From assembly GCF_900188125.1 (NCBI RefSeq), contig NZ_FZOW01000002.1, positions 1-64,000 of the forward strand: 64,000 nt of DNA, given 5' to 3'. Both the position numbers and the translations under genes were made by a program. This DNA comes from Rhodococcoides kyotonense (GTDB lineage: Bacteria; Actinomycetota; Actinomycetes; Mycobacteriales; Mycobacteriaceae). Below the pieces are notes generated by a model, which had not been told where the DNA came from, made no database searches, and saw nothing but the letters and a program-made list of their open reading frames with translations. Of the stretch, positions 34,501 through 43,320 are shown in pieces (the stretch's first letter is position 1; each line of letters begins with the position of its first letter).

Positions 34501-35974
34501 TGGTGGGTTCCTTCTCGATGCTCATGCGGTCGCGGACTTCGCGACGGAGGGACTTGCCGACGGGGCTGGTGGGCAACGTCTCCCAGAATTCGATGTGCCT
34601 CGGCCGTTTGAATCCGGCCAGGTGGGTGGCACAGTGTTCGCTCAATTCCTCGGCGGTGACGGCGGCGCGTACCACGACCGCGGCCGAAACTCGTTCTCCC
34701 CAATGGTCATCGGCGATTCCGACGACCGCTGCTTCGAGTACCGCGGGATGCGCGAGCAATACGTCCTCGACCTCGCGGGGATAGACGTTGAATCCTCCGC
34801 TGATGATGACGTCGTGCCTGCGGTCCATCAGATACAGGAATCCGTCGGAGTTCATCCGGCCGAGATCGCCTGTGTGCAACCAGCCGTCGGAATCTTTCGT
34901 CTCGGCAGTGGCTTCCGGCCGACGCCAGTACTCGCGCATCGTGTGCGGCCCACGCGTCACGACCTCGCCGACGCTGTCAGGTGGGAGCGACCGGTTTTCG
35001 GTGTCTCTGATATCCACTTCTACGAACGTGTACGGCTTGCCGGCCGATGCGAGCCGCTCGGGGGTGTGCTCCCACGGTTGCAGGCACGTGATGGCCAGTG
35101 GAGCTTCGGCCTGACCGTACAGCTGCGCGAAAATTGGCCCGAGAGTGTCGATTCCGCGCTGCAGAAGCGTCGTCGCCATCGGCGCACCGCCCCAGCAGAG
35201 CCGCTCGAGGTGTAGCTCGGCAGTCGCGATGTCGGGATGTTCGAGCAGCATCGAGATCATCGTCGGCACCATGAACGTGTTGGTGGCCTTGTACTTCTCG
35301 GCCGCGGCGAGAAAGTCTGCAGGCGTGAACTTCTCCAGTACGACGCTGGGCGCTCCCTTGACGAGGTGCGGCAGGAAGAACGCGCCGCTGCCGTGTGTGA
35401 TCGGCGCCGCGTGCAGCATCACCGATTCAGGGCTCAGGTTCGGGACCAGGTCGACGAGGAAATTCGCGACCTCGGCGAGCTCGCTGGCGGTAGTCAAAAC
35501 GACAGCCTTCGGCTTGCCCGTCGTGCCTCCGGTGTAGGCGAGTCGGAGTGGCTCGTCGGGGCCACGTCGCACATCGCACGGCATTTCGGATGCCTCGGTG
35601 ATCAACCTTGGCAGATCCTCGGCCCTGATCATGACTTCGACATCCGTCGCCGGTTCACCGCTGAAAACATAACCGCGGGACTGTGAGTCGTCGATCTTGT
35701 AACTGTGTTCGGCCGCGGTCTCGCGCACGTTCAGTGGCACTCGAACCAGGCCGGACTTTGCCAACGCGTAGTAGACGACGACGCCGTCGATCTCGTTGGG
35801 CATCGCGATGGCGACGCGGTCCCCGGGAACGAGCCCCAGCGCGAGCAGTGCGTTTCCGAGACGATCGGTGGCACTGTCGAATTCGGCGAAACTCACCGTT
35901 CGAGAATCGGTGATGATCGCTGGTGCGTCGCCGAACTGGCGTCCGGCTCGTCGGATCAGATCTCCGATCTGCAT
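34493..35974 (-). CDS. Class I adenylate-forming acyl/aryl-CoA ligase
   Basis: A 493-residue ANL enzyme. P-loop LAYTGGTTGKPKAV, A5-like region YGQAEAPLAI, GWLHTGDLGRM with the hinge DRRHDVIISGGFNVYPREVEDVL, and the C-terminal catalytic Lys in SPVGKSLRR. It is the first gene of the eight-gene operon, so an acid is activated to its CoA thioester in this pathway. Substrate cannot be told from sequence by eye. ATG 35974. Confidence 0.9.
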   Translation of the reverse strand: MQIGDLIRRAGRQFGDAPAIITDSRTVSFAEFDSATDRLGNALLALGLVPGDRVAIAMPNEIDGVVVYYALAKSGLVRVPLNVRETAAEHSYKIDDSQSRGYVFSGEPATDVEVMIRAEDLPRLITEASEMPCDVRRGPDEPLRLAYTGGTTGKPKAVVLTTASELAEVANFLVDLVPNLSPESVMLHAAPITHGSGAFFLPHLVKGAPSVVLEKFTPADFLAAAEKYKATNTFMVPTMISMLLEHPDIATAELHLERLCWGGAPMATTLLQRGIDTLGPIFAQLYGQAEAPLAITCLQPWEHTPERLASAGKPYTFVEVDIRDTENRSLPPDSVGEVVTRGPHTMREYWRRPEATAETKDSDGWLHTGDLGRMNSDGFLYLMDRRHDVIISGGFNVYPREVEDVLLAHPAVLEAAVVGIADDHWGERVSAAVVVRAAVTAEELSEHCATHLAGFKRPRHIEFWETLPTSPVGKSLRREVRDRMSIEKEPTNV

Positions 35975-36004
35975 GTTTTCTCCTCAGATAGTGCGGCTGC
36001 GCCG

Positions 36005-36050
36005 CATGTGTACGGGAATACATAGAGGGCTATGTATTTCCGTACACATG
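36005..36050. terminator. Hairpin repeat-family copy 2
   Basis: 21-bp arms with one mismatch and loop AGGG, between the stop of the large-domain gene (36055) and the ligase start (35974), both on the minus strand. It likely separates the two operons. Confidence 0.7.
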
Positions 36051-36054
36051 GGAG

Positions 36055-37608
36055 TCAGGACAGGTCAGCTCGACGCAGGCCGGCGCCGCGACCGGCGATG
36101 GTGCGTGACGTCTCCTGGCCGATGGAATACAGCTCGTCGGCCTCGGGTGTGTGCCAGTTCCGCTTCACCCATTCTTCGTCCAGGTAGCGGAACGGCTCCT
36201 GCACGGTGCGGGGTGTGAAACCTGCTGCGCGAGCGTTGTAGTCGTCGATCTCCAGTCGGCCCGCACTGGTGACCCACAGTCCGGTTTTGGGCTCGATGGT
36301 CGATGATCCCGAGAACGTCGACCGATCTCCGACGGTCAAGGCGAATCGCTCGGGGTTGCGCAACGCGTCGTACGGGATGCCCGTCATCATGTGCTGATTC
36401 AGTCCGGAATACCGCGCCATCTGATATTCGTTCGCCTTCTGGTGCGGCAGGCTGAGCAGTCCGACCATCTCGCCGAGGCCGTCACGGGCGTACTCGTCGT
36501 TCATCAGTGGCTTGAACCGCTGTGCGCGGTCGTCCAGTTCGAACCAATCGTCCTGACGGTAGGTCCCGGCGAGATGCGCGAAATCCTTTCCGACGGAGGA
36601 GTAAACGAGCGCACCGGCATCGATCATCTGTTCTCTCGACCAGGTTGCGATGCGCTTCCACAGATCTGCAGTCGCCTCGTTGAGGATTGTCCGGTAGCTC
36701 TCCATCGTCTCGGCAAGGGCCTCGGAACTCTCCATGCCGACAGGCCGATAGCCGTCGGTCAGCGCGTCCGCCGTGTACAGACCCACCGCGACGATGTTCG
36801 ACGCGGCGTACGTCGGTTCTGCCTCGAACGACGCCCAGTCGTCCATCAAGTTGAAGTTGGTGTCCTTGAACACCAGTGAGATGCTGAGGTTGTTCAGCGG
36901 AAGGGCGGTGGCGATGCCGTCGAGCCACGGGTAATCACCCTCGGTGAGGTCGAAGAAGTCGCGCATGATCATCTGACGGCCGTCGCCGAAGTTGTACGGA
37001 CCGCTGTTGTGAATCCCGATTCGACATTCGCAATGGGCGAGGAACGCGTATTGCGACAGCTGGGCGAGGAGCTTGACGGTTGCGTCGTGCAGTCGATCAC
37101 CTGCGGTGACTCCGTGCAGATCGGCTTCGATAACTTGGAGCGTCCGCTCGGGCAAGAACTGGCTGCGATCGCCGAATTCCTTGTTGGTGATGTGGCCGTC
37201 GTTGCGGTGATAGGACAGCGCGAAACGACGGGAAAAATCGACGACGTCGACGACGTCCTGGGTCGCGTCCTCGGGCCGCAGCAGACCCCAGTTCATCAAC
37301 ATCTCCCGGCCGAGCAGGTAGAACGCAGGCATTCCCCACGCGGCGTTGACGGTGTCGACCTTCAGGCTGACCTCGCGTGCGCGGTCGCCGAGTTCCTCGG
37401 CAGGGGTTGCCGCGTCGATCTCGCGTAGCAGTGTCGGGAGGCGGTAGAAGCTGTTCAGATACGACAGCAGCATGTATGGATTCATCGGAAACAACTTCGA
37501 CTCCTGCACTGTGCGCGTGATGCACAGCCAGTAGGTCGTATCGCTGAGATTCCTGATGTAGCTGTTGGTTTCGAGCAGATCGCGGTAGTCGTAGCGGGCA
37601 GTGGCCAT
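36055..37608 (-). CDS. Unrecognised dikinase-module large protein A
   Basis: A 517-residue protein without a recognised domain. It is clearly homologous to the C-terminal part of the protein at 40461 and to the protein at 42118: shared CRIGIHNSGPYNFGDG (SGPY at 202-205), then YPWLDGI, and a closing W.REQMIDAGALVYSS...AGTYRQDDW segment. It has an extra C-terminal extension of about 100 residues. Encoded 2 nt after a stand-alone phosphohistidine swivel protein, so the two should work together, replacing the missing acceptor domain of a PPDK-like enzyme. Function is inferred from context only. Confidence 0.85.
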   Translation of the reverse strand: MATARYDYRDLLETNSYIRNLSDTTYWLCITRTVQESKLFPMNPYMLLSYLNSFYRLPTLLREIDAATPAEELGDRAREVSLKVDTVNAAWGMPAFYLLGREMLMNWGLLRPEDATQDVVDVVDFSRRFALSYHRNDGHITNKEFGDRSQFLPERTLQVIEADLHGVTAGDRLHDATVKLLAQLSQYAFLAHCECRIGIHNSGPYNFGDGRQMIMRDFFDLTEGDYPWLDGIATALPLNNLSISLVFKDTNFNLMDDWASFEAEPTYAASNIVAVGLYTADALTDGYRPVGMESSEALAETMESYRTILNEATADLWKRIATWSREQMIDAGALVYSSVGKDFAHLAGTYRQDDWFELDDRAQRFKPLMNDEYARDGLGEMVGLLSLPHQKANEYQMARYSGLNQHMMTGIPYDALRNPERFALTVGDRSTFSGSSTIEPKTGLWVTSAGRLEIDDYNARAAGFTPRTVQEPFRYLDEEWVKRNWHTPEADELYSIGQETSRTIAGRGAGLRRADLS

Positions 37609-37610
37609 GT

Positions 37611-38324
37611 TCAGTGATCTCCTTCGAGCTTCCAGATGCGTGCATGGCCGGTGTCGCCCGTTTCGTAGGCATCGGGTCCCGGTGGCGCAGCGGTGATTTC
37701 GATCTCGACGACGTCGCCGTCGGTCAGTGGTCCGATCTTGCAGTTCATGAGCGTCGGGACGTCGTACTCCCGTGCCAGAATGCCGAGGTGCGAGCGCACC
37801 GTGCCGCCGAGGCAGATGATCCCGGCGAAACCTTCCAGGATCGGTGCGGTGAGCGTGCCGCCGGAGTCGTCGATGACGGCGATGGTTCCCGCAGGCACAC
37901 CGTCGACCAGGAAGTTCATGACCTGCTCGACGTCGGACACCAGAGCCACCGGGCCGCTGATCGGCGCCGCCTTGCGGATCACGTTGTCACCGGAACCGAC
38001 GAGCCTGCGGCCGTCGACGAGCTCGCCTGTGTCCTGCTCTGAGGGCTGGACCTTCGCGCTTGCCTTGTACTTCTCGGGCTCGGAGGTCAAGGATGCCGTC
38101 GCGGAGAATTCGAATCGGTAACCGGAGTCGAGAGCGTCCTTCTCGACCGCGACGGCGTCGTCGATGGTGAACAGGCTGCCGTCGAGAACGAGCTCGGCCC
38201 ACGGAAGGTTCGATTCCTGGATCCGTGATGCGACGAGAGCTCGAATGGCGGAGTTGTAGCGGCCGGGTAGCGGAGTCAGTTCCTGAGCGCCCCACTTCGG
38301 GGTGGTGATCGTCGGGTCTGTCAT
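37611..38324 (-). CDS. Stand-alone PEP-utiliser swivel (phosphohistidine) protein A
   Basis: A 237-residue protein. The second half is a PPDK-type mobile domain with the catalytic histidine in CLGGTVRSHLGILAREYDVPTLMNC (His179), matching the TGGATSHAAVVSR of PPDK. The N-terminal 120 residues are unfamiliar. It has no ATP-binding part, so it must be phosphorylated in trans. Forms an operon with large protein A. Confidence 0.85.
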   Translation of the reverse strand: MTDPTITTPKWGAQELTPLPGRYNSAIRALVASRIQESNLPWAELVLDGSLFTIDDAVAVEKDALDSGYRFEFSATASLTSEPEKYKASAKVQPSEQDTGELVDGRRLVGSGDNVIRKAAPISGPVALVSDVEQVMNFLVDGVPAGTIAVIDDSGGTLTAPILEGFAGIICLGGTVRSHLGILAREYDVPTLMNCKIGPLTDGDVVEIEITAAPPGPDAYETGDTGHARIWKLEGDH

Positions 38325-38425
38325 GAGGACCTCTTCGCACGTGAGTTGGGGCCGGTCGGTGGGTTTCCCTCCTCGACCGGGTGATTGTTCACTGGTGAAA
38401 ATCTATGTAGCGTGTGCCATGTGTC

Positions 38426-38447
38426 ACAGTCCACGATGGTGGACAGT
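38426..38447. promoter_or_regulatory. Inverted repeat at the LuxR start
   Basis: ACAGTCCAC / GTGGACAGT (one mismatch, 4-nt spacer) overlapping the proposed ATG. Possible autoregulatory site. Confidence 0.3.
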
Positions 38448-39230
38448 CCTGATCCGATCCGGCGGTCCGCCGCCTCTTCCGATCGCCGCGCTGTCCTGAA
38501 GAACGCCGACTACCGTCGAGCTTTTGCTGTGCTCGAACGGTGCGATTCGGCCAACTGCCTGTCGGACTTCAAGGAACAAGTGGTCGACGCGTTGTCGGTC
38601 GTCTTCGGGTTCCGCGACGTCTCGTTCTTCGCCGGCCCGACCTTTCAGACGACGTTCGTCGATCGCACACCCGTCGTGACAGGTCGTACGGAGTCGATGC
38701 TGACCGAGTACCACGATCGGTGGGCCCACCACGACGTGTTCGGGACCCCGACCGCGCTGCGCATGCTGCAGACGGGAGGTGTCGCTTCGCTCGATGAGGT
38801 GCACGCAATGGGGGCGGTCCCGTCGACCGCGTCCGCATACATCCACCACTTCCTGACCGGCACCTGGTCGGTGGAAGCCGCGGCGGCCATGCGCGTCGAC
38901 CTGTACGGCATGCACACCGGGTTGATCGGAATCTTCACCGGCGACGAGAAGCAGTTGGGGCCCGTCGAGCTGGCCACACTACGGCTGGTTGCACGGCAAT
39001 TGTCGGCTGTTGCGCGGAACATTCCGTTCGTGTCGTGTCGTGGTGACTTCCACGATCTGACCGAGCGTCAGCGCGACGTCGTCAAGCTCATCGCCGAGGG
39101 ATTGAGCAACGCTCAGATTGCAGCAACGCTGTCGCTCGCCGAAGACAGCGTCAAGAAATACGTCAGCCGCATCCTGGCGACGACGGGATGCCAAACCCGA
39201 ATGGAGCTGGCGCTTCTCGCGCGTTCCTAG
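38436..39230 (+). CDS. LuxR-type regulator of the dikinase modules
   Basis: About 264 residues. The N-terminal 180 residues resemble a GAF/autoinducer-binding-like sensor (AFAVLERCDSANCLSDFKEQVVDALSVVFGFRDVSFF); the C-terminus is a LuxR HTH (LTERQRDVVKLIAEGLSNAQIAATLSLAEDSVKKYVSRIL). Start is uncertain: ATG 38436 is simplest, but GTG 38421 or TTG 38385 are in frame and no good ribosome site is seen. It is divergent from swivel A and convergent with the hydratase-like gene, placing it at the centre of the dikinase region. Confidence 0.85.
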   Translation: MVDSPDPIRRSAASSDRRAVLKNADYRRAFAVLERCDSANCLSDFKEQVVDALSVVFGFRDVSFFAGPTFQTTFVDRTPVVTGRTESMLTEYHDRWAHHDVFGTPTALRMLQTGGVASLDEVHAMGAVPSTASAYIHHFLTGTWSVEAAAAMRVDLYGMHTGLIGIFTGDEKQLGPVELATLRLVARQLSAVARNIPFVSCRGDFHDLTERQRDVVKLIAEGLSNAQIAATLSLAEDSVKKYVSRILATTGCQTRMELALLARS

Positions 39231-39243
39231 GGCCGCTGCGCGG

Positions 39244-39289
39244 CCCGTGCGTGCATAGTTGGCGTAGAGACCAACTATGCACGCACGGG
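39244..39289. terminator. Hairpin between LuxR and hydratase-like genes
   Basis: 19-bp perfect arms (CCCGTGCGTGCATAGTTGG and complement) with an 8-nt loop, 13 nt after the LuxR stop and 12 nt from the stop of the convergent gene. Serves both. Confidence 0.75.
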
Positions 39290-39301
39290 CGCGTCAGTGC
39301 A

Positions 39302-40447
39302 TCAGAGGAACGAATCCTCCCGTGTCAGGCCGTATTTCGGGTGTTCGCCGATCACCATGGACTCGAAAATGCCGTAGCCCTCCGCGTCACCCTCACGGGT
39401 GCGAATGGGTAGATCGCGCAACTGATGAACCTCCCGCACGGCTTCGGGCGTCGAGACGTCCGCGATCCTCTCGCCATCGAGATGTGAAGGCCCCGCGTAG
39501 ATTCCGTGCCGCTGATTCTTGTATCCGAAGTAGAGCCCGGCGCCCAGGTGGAATCCGGTGTCGCTCAGTGGCTCGATCTCGATCCGTCGCGTCTCACCCC
39601 ACCCGGCGTCGAACTCGATGGACCCGCCGAGCAAGCGACGGTTCTTCGGATCGAACTTCAAGTCGTCGCGCACACCGACGAGCGGGCGTTGCGAACCGTC
39701 GGACTCGTTGACGAATCCCGAGAAATACGTGGTTGTTTCGCCCTCCATCTGAAGGTAGAAGTGAATTTCGTACTGGGAGCCGTCGGGACGCTTGAAGTAC
39801 ATCGGTGTCCACAGAAGCTTGAAGTCGCCGTCGAGCCGCTGGTCTTTCTTCACATCCGGTGCAGGCTCGCCGACATCCATACGCACACCCCACGAGTGGT
39901 CGCGGTACGCAAGCCATTTGTCCGGCGTGACGTCGATCTTCTGGCCGTCGATCTTCAGAGTGCCCTCCGCCGTGCACAACTGGTGATAACGCAGCACCTC
40001 GGAACACATACGAAGTCCGAGTTTGTCGCGCTGCGCGTCCTTCGCTTCGAGGAACGGCGGCAAGACAGCAGTCAACGTCACGTCGAACTCGATCGGCTGA
40101 ATCTCGTTCTTCTGCAGTACGAACCGGACCTTCTTCAGAGGCTCGACGACCTCGTAGTCGAACGGCCCCGCGCCCACGCGCTCGAGGTCGTCGTCGAGGA
40201 CGCGGCTCGCACGTACGGTGATCTGCTCGGTTCCGCGTGATATTCCAGCGAACATGTCCATCACGTTGCGGTTGTGGTATTTGCCGAGACCACAGTCGAT
40301 CTGGACGGAACCGTCTATCGCGAACATCGGCGACCAGATCTTCTCGGTCCACGAGATATCCGACTCCGAGACCGTCGCGAACGTCTGGGCTGTCTGATGG
40401 TGCAGCAGTTCGTCGGCAGGGAGGAGCTTTTGCATGGATTGACGCAT
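39302..40447 (-). CDS. Hydratase/AttH-like (lipocalin-type) protein
   Basis: A 381-residue soluble beta-rich protein. The YRDHSWGVRMDVGEP motif and the two-half layout resemble AttH/CrtC/DUF7064-type proteins, which include carotenoid hydratases and cyclase-like lipocalins. It is the last gene of the operon holding swivel C, large C and fusion B, so it probably acts on the same hydrophobic substrate. Start ATG 40447 follows AAGGAGA at about 11 nt; ATG 40435 is an alternative. Confidence 0.72.
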   Translation of the reverse strand: MRQSMQKLLPADELLHHQTAQTFATVSESDISWTEKIWSPMFAIDGSVQIDCGLGKYHNRNVMDMFAGISRGTEQITVRASRVLDDDLERVGAGPFDYEVVEPLKKVRFVLQKNEIQPIEFDVTLTAVLPPFLEAKDAQRDKLGLRMCSEVLRYHQLCTAEGTLKIDGQKIDVTPDKWLAYRDHSWGVRMDVGEPAPDVKKDQRLDGDFKLLWTPMYFKRPDGSQYEIHFYLQMEGETTTYFSGFVNESDGSQRPLVGVRDDLKFDPKNRRLLGGSIEFDAGWGETRRIEIEPLSDTGFHLGAGLYFGYKNQRHGIYAGPSHLDGERIADVSTPEAVREVHQLRDLPIRTREGDAEGYGIFESMVIGEHPKYGLTREDSFL

Positions 40448-40460
40448 CGAAGAAATCTCC

Positions 40461-42101
40461 TTACAAGACTGGTGAAAAGGAACCTGGCATATCGTTCGCG
40501 ACAACGGCGGAACCGAAAATGACTCCGGCCTTTTCGTCGTCGCCGAGAGGACCGGGATAGAGCGCGAGCGTGTCCGGGGATATGGACCAATCGATGTCGT
40601 CGACGACGCCCGCGAGTGCGGCGAAGGGCTTGAGTCCCCAGCTGTACATGGTGGTGGCCGCGAAGATTCGCTCCTCACGAGTCATGTCGGCGAATCGCTG
40701 ATACAGCTCACCGTGAATCCGGCTGATGTCCGCAGACAGCGCTGGCCAGTCGTCCGGCGCGAGATTCACCCGTTCTCCCGACTCCGTATGCCCGACAACG
40801 CCTACGGTCGTCACCTCCGACAGCAGCTGGTCCGGTTCGGTGAACGTCGTTCCCCAATCGTTGATCTCGAACGAGTCGAACGATGCCGGATCGAAGGTCA
40901 ACACCAGGGAGAGCGCCGAGTATGGGCTGTGCAACCCTTCGGCCCATGGGTACGCGAACGCGCTGGGTCGAAGACAGAGGAGGTCTCGGACGATCGCAAC
41001 CTGCCCGTTGCCGACTGGATAAGGGCCCGAGTCGTAGATACCGACGCGAGAATCGGTGAAGTGCAGGAACAGATAGCCGGTGACGGTCGCGTTCAGGCGC
41101 TTGAATGCCTTCTTTTCCGCGGCCTGCAGGGGAGTGACGTGCCCGAGTAGCGATGCCACTTCGTCGTCGGGCAGATACCGGTTGGTGAATCCCGCGTCCT
41201 TGTTGTCGAGCGTTCCGTCACCGCGTTGAGCGAGCGTGAGCCTGCGCCAGAAGTCGACGACGGTTCGGATGTCGTCGGTTCGATCGGTGGGCGCGACCAC
41301 GCCCATCTGGATCAGGTTCTGCCGTCCCGTGAGGTAGTGGTAGCCGGCCATCCACGTCCATAGAGGGCTTGCGACACCAGCCTGTCCGCGTAGCCGTCGT
41401 CCGATCTCCTGGGCGGACATGGTCGCGTCGATCGTGCGGATTCGCGTGGCGTAGGTGTGGAAGTCGTCGATCGTGGACATCGACATGTACGGCATCATCG
41501 GGAACAACTCCGACGTGAAGCCGGACCTCCGCGTCATTTCCGGCTTGAATGTTCTGCCCATGTGCTGCACCAGGTCGTCGAGATGCGCGTCGGTCAACGG
41601 TTCGGCGATCAACGCGTCGAGGACCTCCTCGGTCACCACGACGTCGAAATCCTTGACTGCGATGTCGTCGCCGACCCGCCGAATGTACTCCCACCACTGG
41701 TCGACGGCTGTCTCGACGTCGACCCTGTCGGGCTCGGCTTCGACGGTCACCGTCGCTCGATCTCCGTCGACGTAGTCGAGCCGCACCGTCGCCCCGTCAC
41801 TCAGTCCAGGGTCGACGACGGCGCCGACGAGACATGGAACCTCGAACTCGCGGGAGACGATTGCGAGGTGGGATCGCAGTGTCCCGTCGCAGGCGATGAT
41901 TCCCGCGAGCCGCCCGAGGATCGGGGACAGGAATGTCGTGCCACCCGAATGAACCAGTGCCACCATCGATTCCACGTCCTCGTCGAGCGAGGCAATGACA
42001 TCCTGCGGGGAGACGAACCGTCGGATGACTCCTGTCGTCGATTCGAATCGGTACGACGGTACTCCTGACCCGGCTACAGCCGTGTCGGTTATCGAACTCA
42101 T
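40461..42101 (-). CDS. Fused swivel/large-domain dikinase-module protein B
   Basis: A 546-residue protein fusing the two module parts. Residues 1-125 are a phosphohistidine swivel (ACDGTLRSHLAIVSREFEVPCLVG, His78). Residues about 195-546 match large proteins A and C: SRVGIYDSGPYPVGNG (SGPY 358-361), YPWAEGL, and ATTMYSWGLKPFAALAGVVDDIDW. This fusion is the best evidence that the separately encoded swivel and large proteins form one functional unit. ATG 42101 has AGGA at 6 nt. Confidence 0.87.
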   Translation of the reverse strand: MSSITDTAVAGSGVPSYRFESTTGVIRRFVSPQDVIASLDEDVESMVALVHSGGTTFLSPILGRLAGIIACDGTLRSHLAIVSREFEVPCLVGAVVDPGLSDGATVRLDYVDGDRATVTVEAEPDRVDVETAVDQWWEYIRRVGDDIAVKDFDVVVTEEVLDALIAEPLTDAHLDDLVQHMGRTFKPEMTRRSGFTSELFPMMPYMSMSTIDDFHTYATRIRTIDATMSAQEIGRRLRGQAGVASPLWTWMAGYHYLTGRQNLIQMGVVAPTDRTDDIRTVVDFWRRLTLAQRGDGTLDNKDAGFTNRYLPDDEVASLLGHVTPLQAAEKKAFKRLNATVTGYLFLHFTDSRVGIYDSGPYPVGNGQVAIVRDLLCLRPSAFAYPWAEGLHSPYSALSLVLTFDPASFDSFEINDWGTTFTEPDQLLSEVTTVGVVGHTESGERVNLAPDDWPALSADISRIHGELYQRFADMTREERIFAATTMYSWGLKPFAALAGVVDDIDWSISPDTLALYPGPLGDDEKAGVIFGSAVVANDMPGSFSPVL

Positions 42102-42117
42102 TGTGTTCCTGCTTTCG

Positions 42118-43320
42118 CTACGCGCCGACACCGATGGGGCGGAAACAGCTGTCGCGGTCCGGAGGGACGAAGATGCCCCCGATGAGGCCGAGTGCGACGG
42201 CCGGGTCGCTGAATTTGTCGTAGGAATCGACGATTCGCGGGGTGATAGCCCAGTCGATGTCGTCGTAGCACCCTGCAACACGGGCCCAGCTCTTGAGCTT
42301 CCAGCTGTACATCTGCGTCGCGTACAGGTTGCGCTGCTCGGGATCGGTGTCGGCGAATCGCGAGTAGAGGGCGCGATGTGCACCGCGAACCGACTTCTCG
42401 ACCGCGTCGACCTCGTCACCATGAAGAGGCCGCAGGCCGTTCTCGTCGCTGACGAACACGCGCGCGTCGATGACTTCGTCGAGGTAATTGCTGGGGTCGA
42501 ACCATGCTGTGCCCCAGACGTTGTTGTCCATCTTCACCGAATCGGGCAGGCGATACGCGAGAACGAACTGGTGGTGTGCCAATCCCTCGCGGATGCCGTC
42601 GAGCCACGGGAATTCGCCGTACTTGTCCGCACACAGTTCGCGCAGGAACAGGAAGGTACCGTCACCGAGGTGGTACGGCCCGGTGTCGCACACCGCGGTT
42701 CGGGCATCGCAGTTCTCGAGGAACATGTAGCCGGTCAAGCGGGCGCCGAGCTTGCGTAGCTTGAGACGCATGGCGTCGTCGACGGGATGTAGTTTGGTTC
42801 GAATGCTCTCGAGCGTGGACGAATTCACGACGCGAGAGCTGTCCGCCGGTTCGGCGTCCATGTTAAACAGGACGTCGTCCTCGCGCATCGCGATGGTGGC
42901 CTCGCGCCAGAACCGCAACACTGTCAGCTGGTCGTCGAGGCCCTGCTCGAGTGAATTCTCGCCGAGATCGACGAAGATCTCACGACCGGTCATGTAGTGC
43001 AACGGCATCGCGGCGAGGTTGATGAAGTTCTTCTTCGTACCGATCGAGAGTTCTTTGCGAACGAGTTCCGTTGCGGTGTGCTTCTCGGTGATCTTTCTGA
43101 TGCGATCGGGGACGCGGAGGTAGTCCTCCATCATCGACATCAAGATGTAAGTGTTCATCCCGAACAGCTCGGACTCGAACACCGTCCGCGCGGACAGCTC
43201 GCTCTTGTACGCGGCGCCGCCCTTGTGCACGAGCCAATTCCACTCGTCGAGAGTGGGCTCGTAGTTCGGATCCGTGTACAGCCTCGCCAGATCGGTCGGG
43301 GCAAAAGCTGCCGCGGTCAT
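42118..43320 (-). CDS. Unrecognised dikinase-module large protein C
   Basis: A 400-residue paralogue of large protein A and the C-terminal part of B: ARTAVCDTGPYHLGDG (TGPY 213-216), FPWLDGI, and ATQMYSWKLKSWARVAGCYDDIDW near the end. No known domain recognised. ATG 43320 overlaps the stop of swivel C (ATGA), and its own stop is 16 nt before fusion B. Confidence 0.86.
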   Translation of the reverse strand: MTAAAFAPTDLARLYTDPNYEPTLDEWNWLVHKGGAAYKSELSARTVFESELFGMNTYILMSMMEDYLRVPDRIRKITEKHTATELVRKELSIGTKKNFINLAAMPLHYMTGREIFVDLGENSLEQGLDDQLTVLRFWREATIAMREDDVLFNMDAEPADSSRVVNSSTLESIRTKLHPVDDAMRLKLRKLGARLTGYMFLENCDARTAVCDTGPYHLGDGTFLFLRELCADKYGEFPWLDGIREGLAHHQFVLAYRLPDSVKMDNNVWGTAWFDPSNYLDEVIDARVFVSDENGLRPLHGDEVDAVEKSVRGAHRALYSRFADTDPEQRNLYATQMYSWKLKSWARVAGCYDDIDWAITPRIVDSYDKFSDPAVALGLIGGIFVPPDRDSCFRPIGVGA

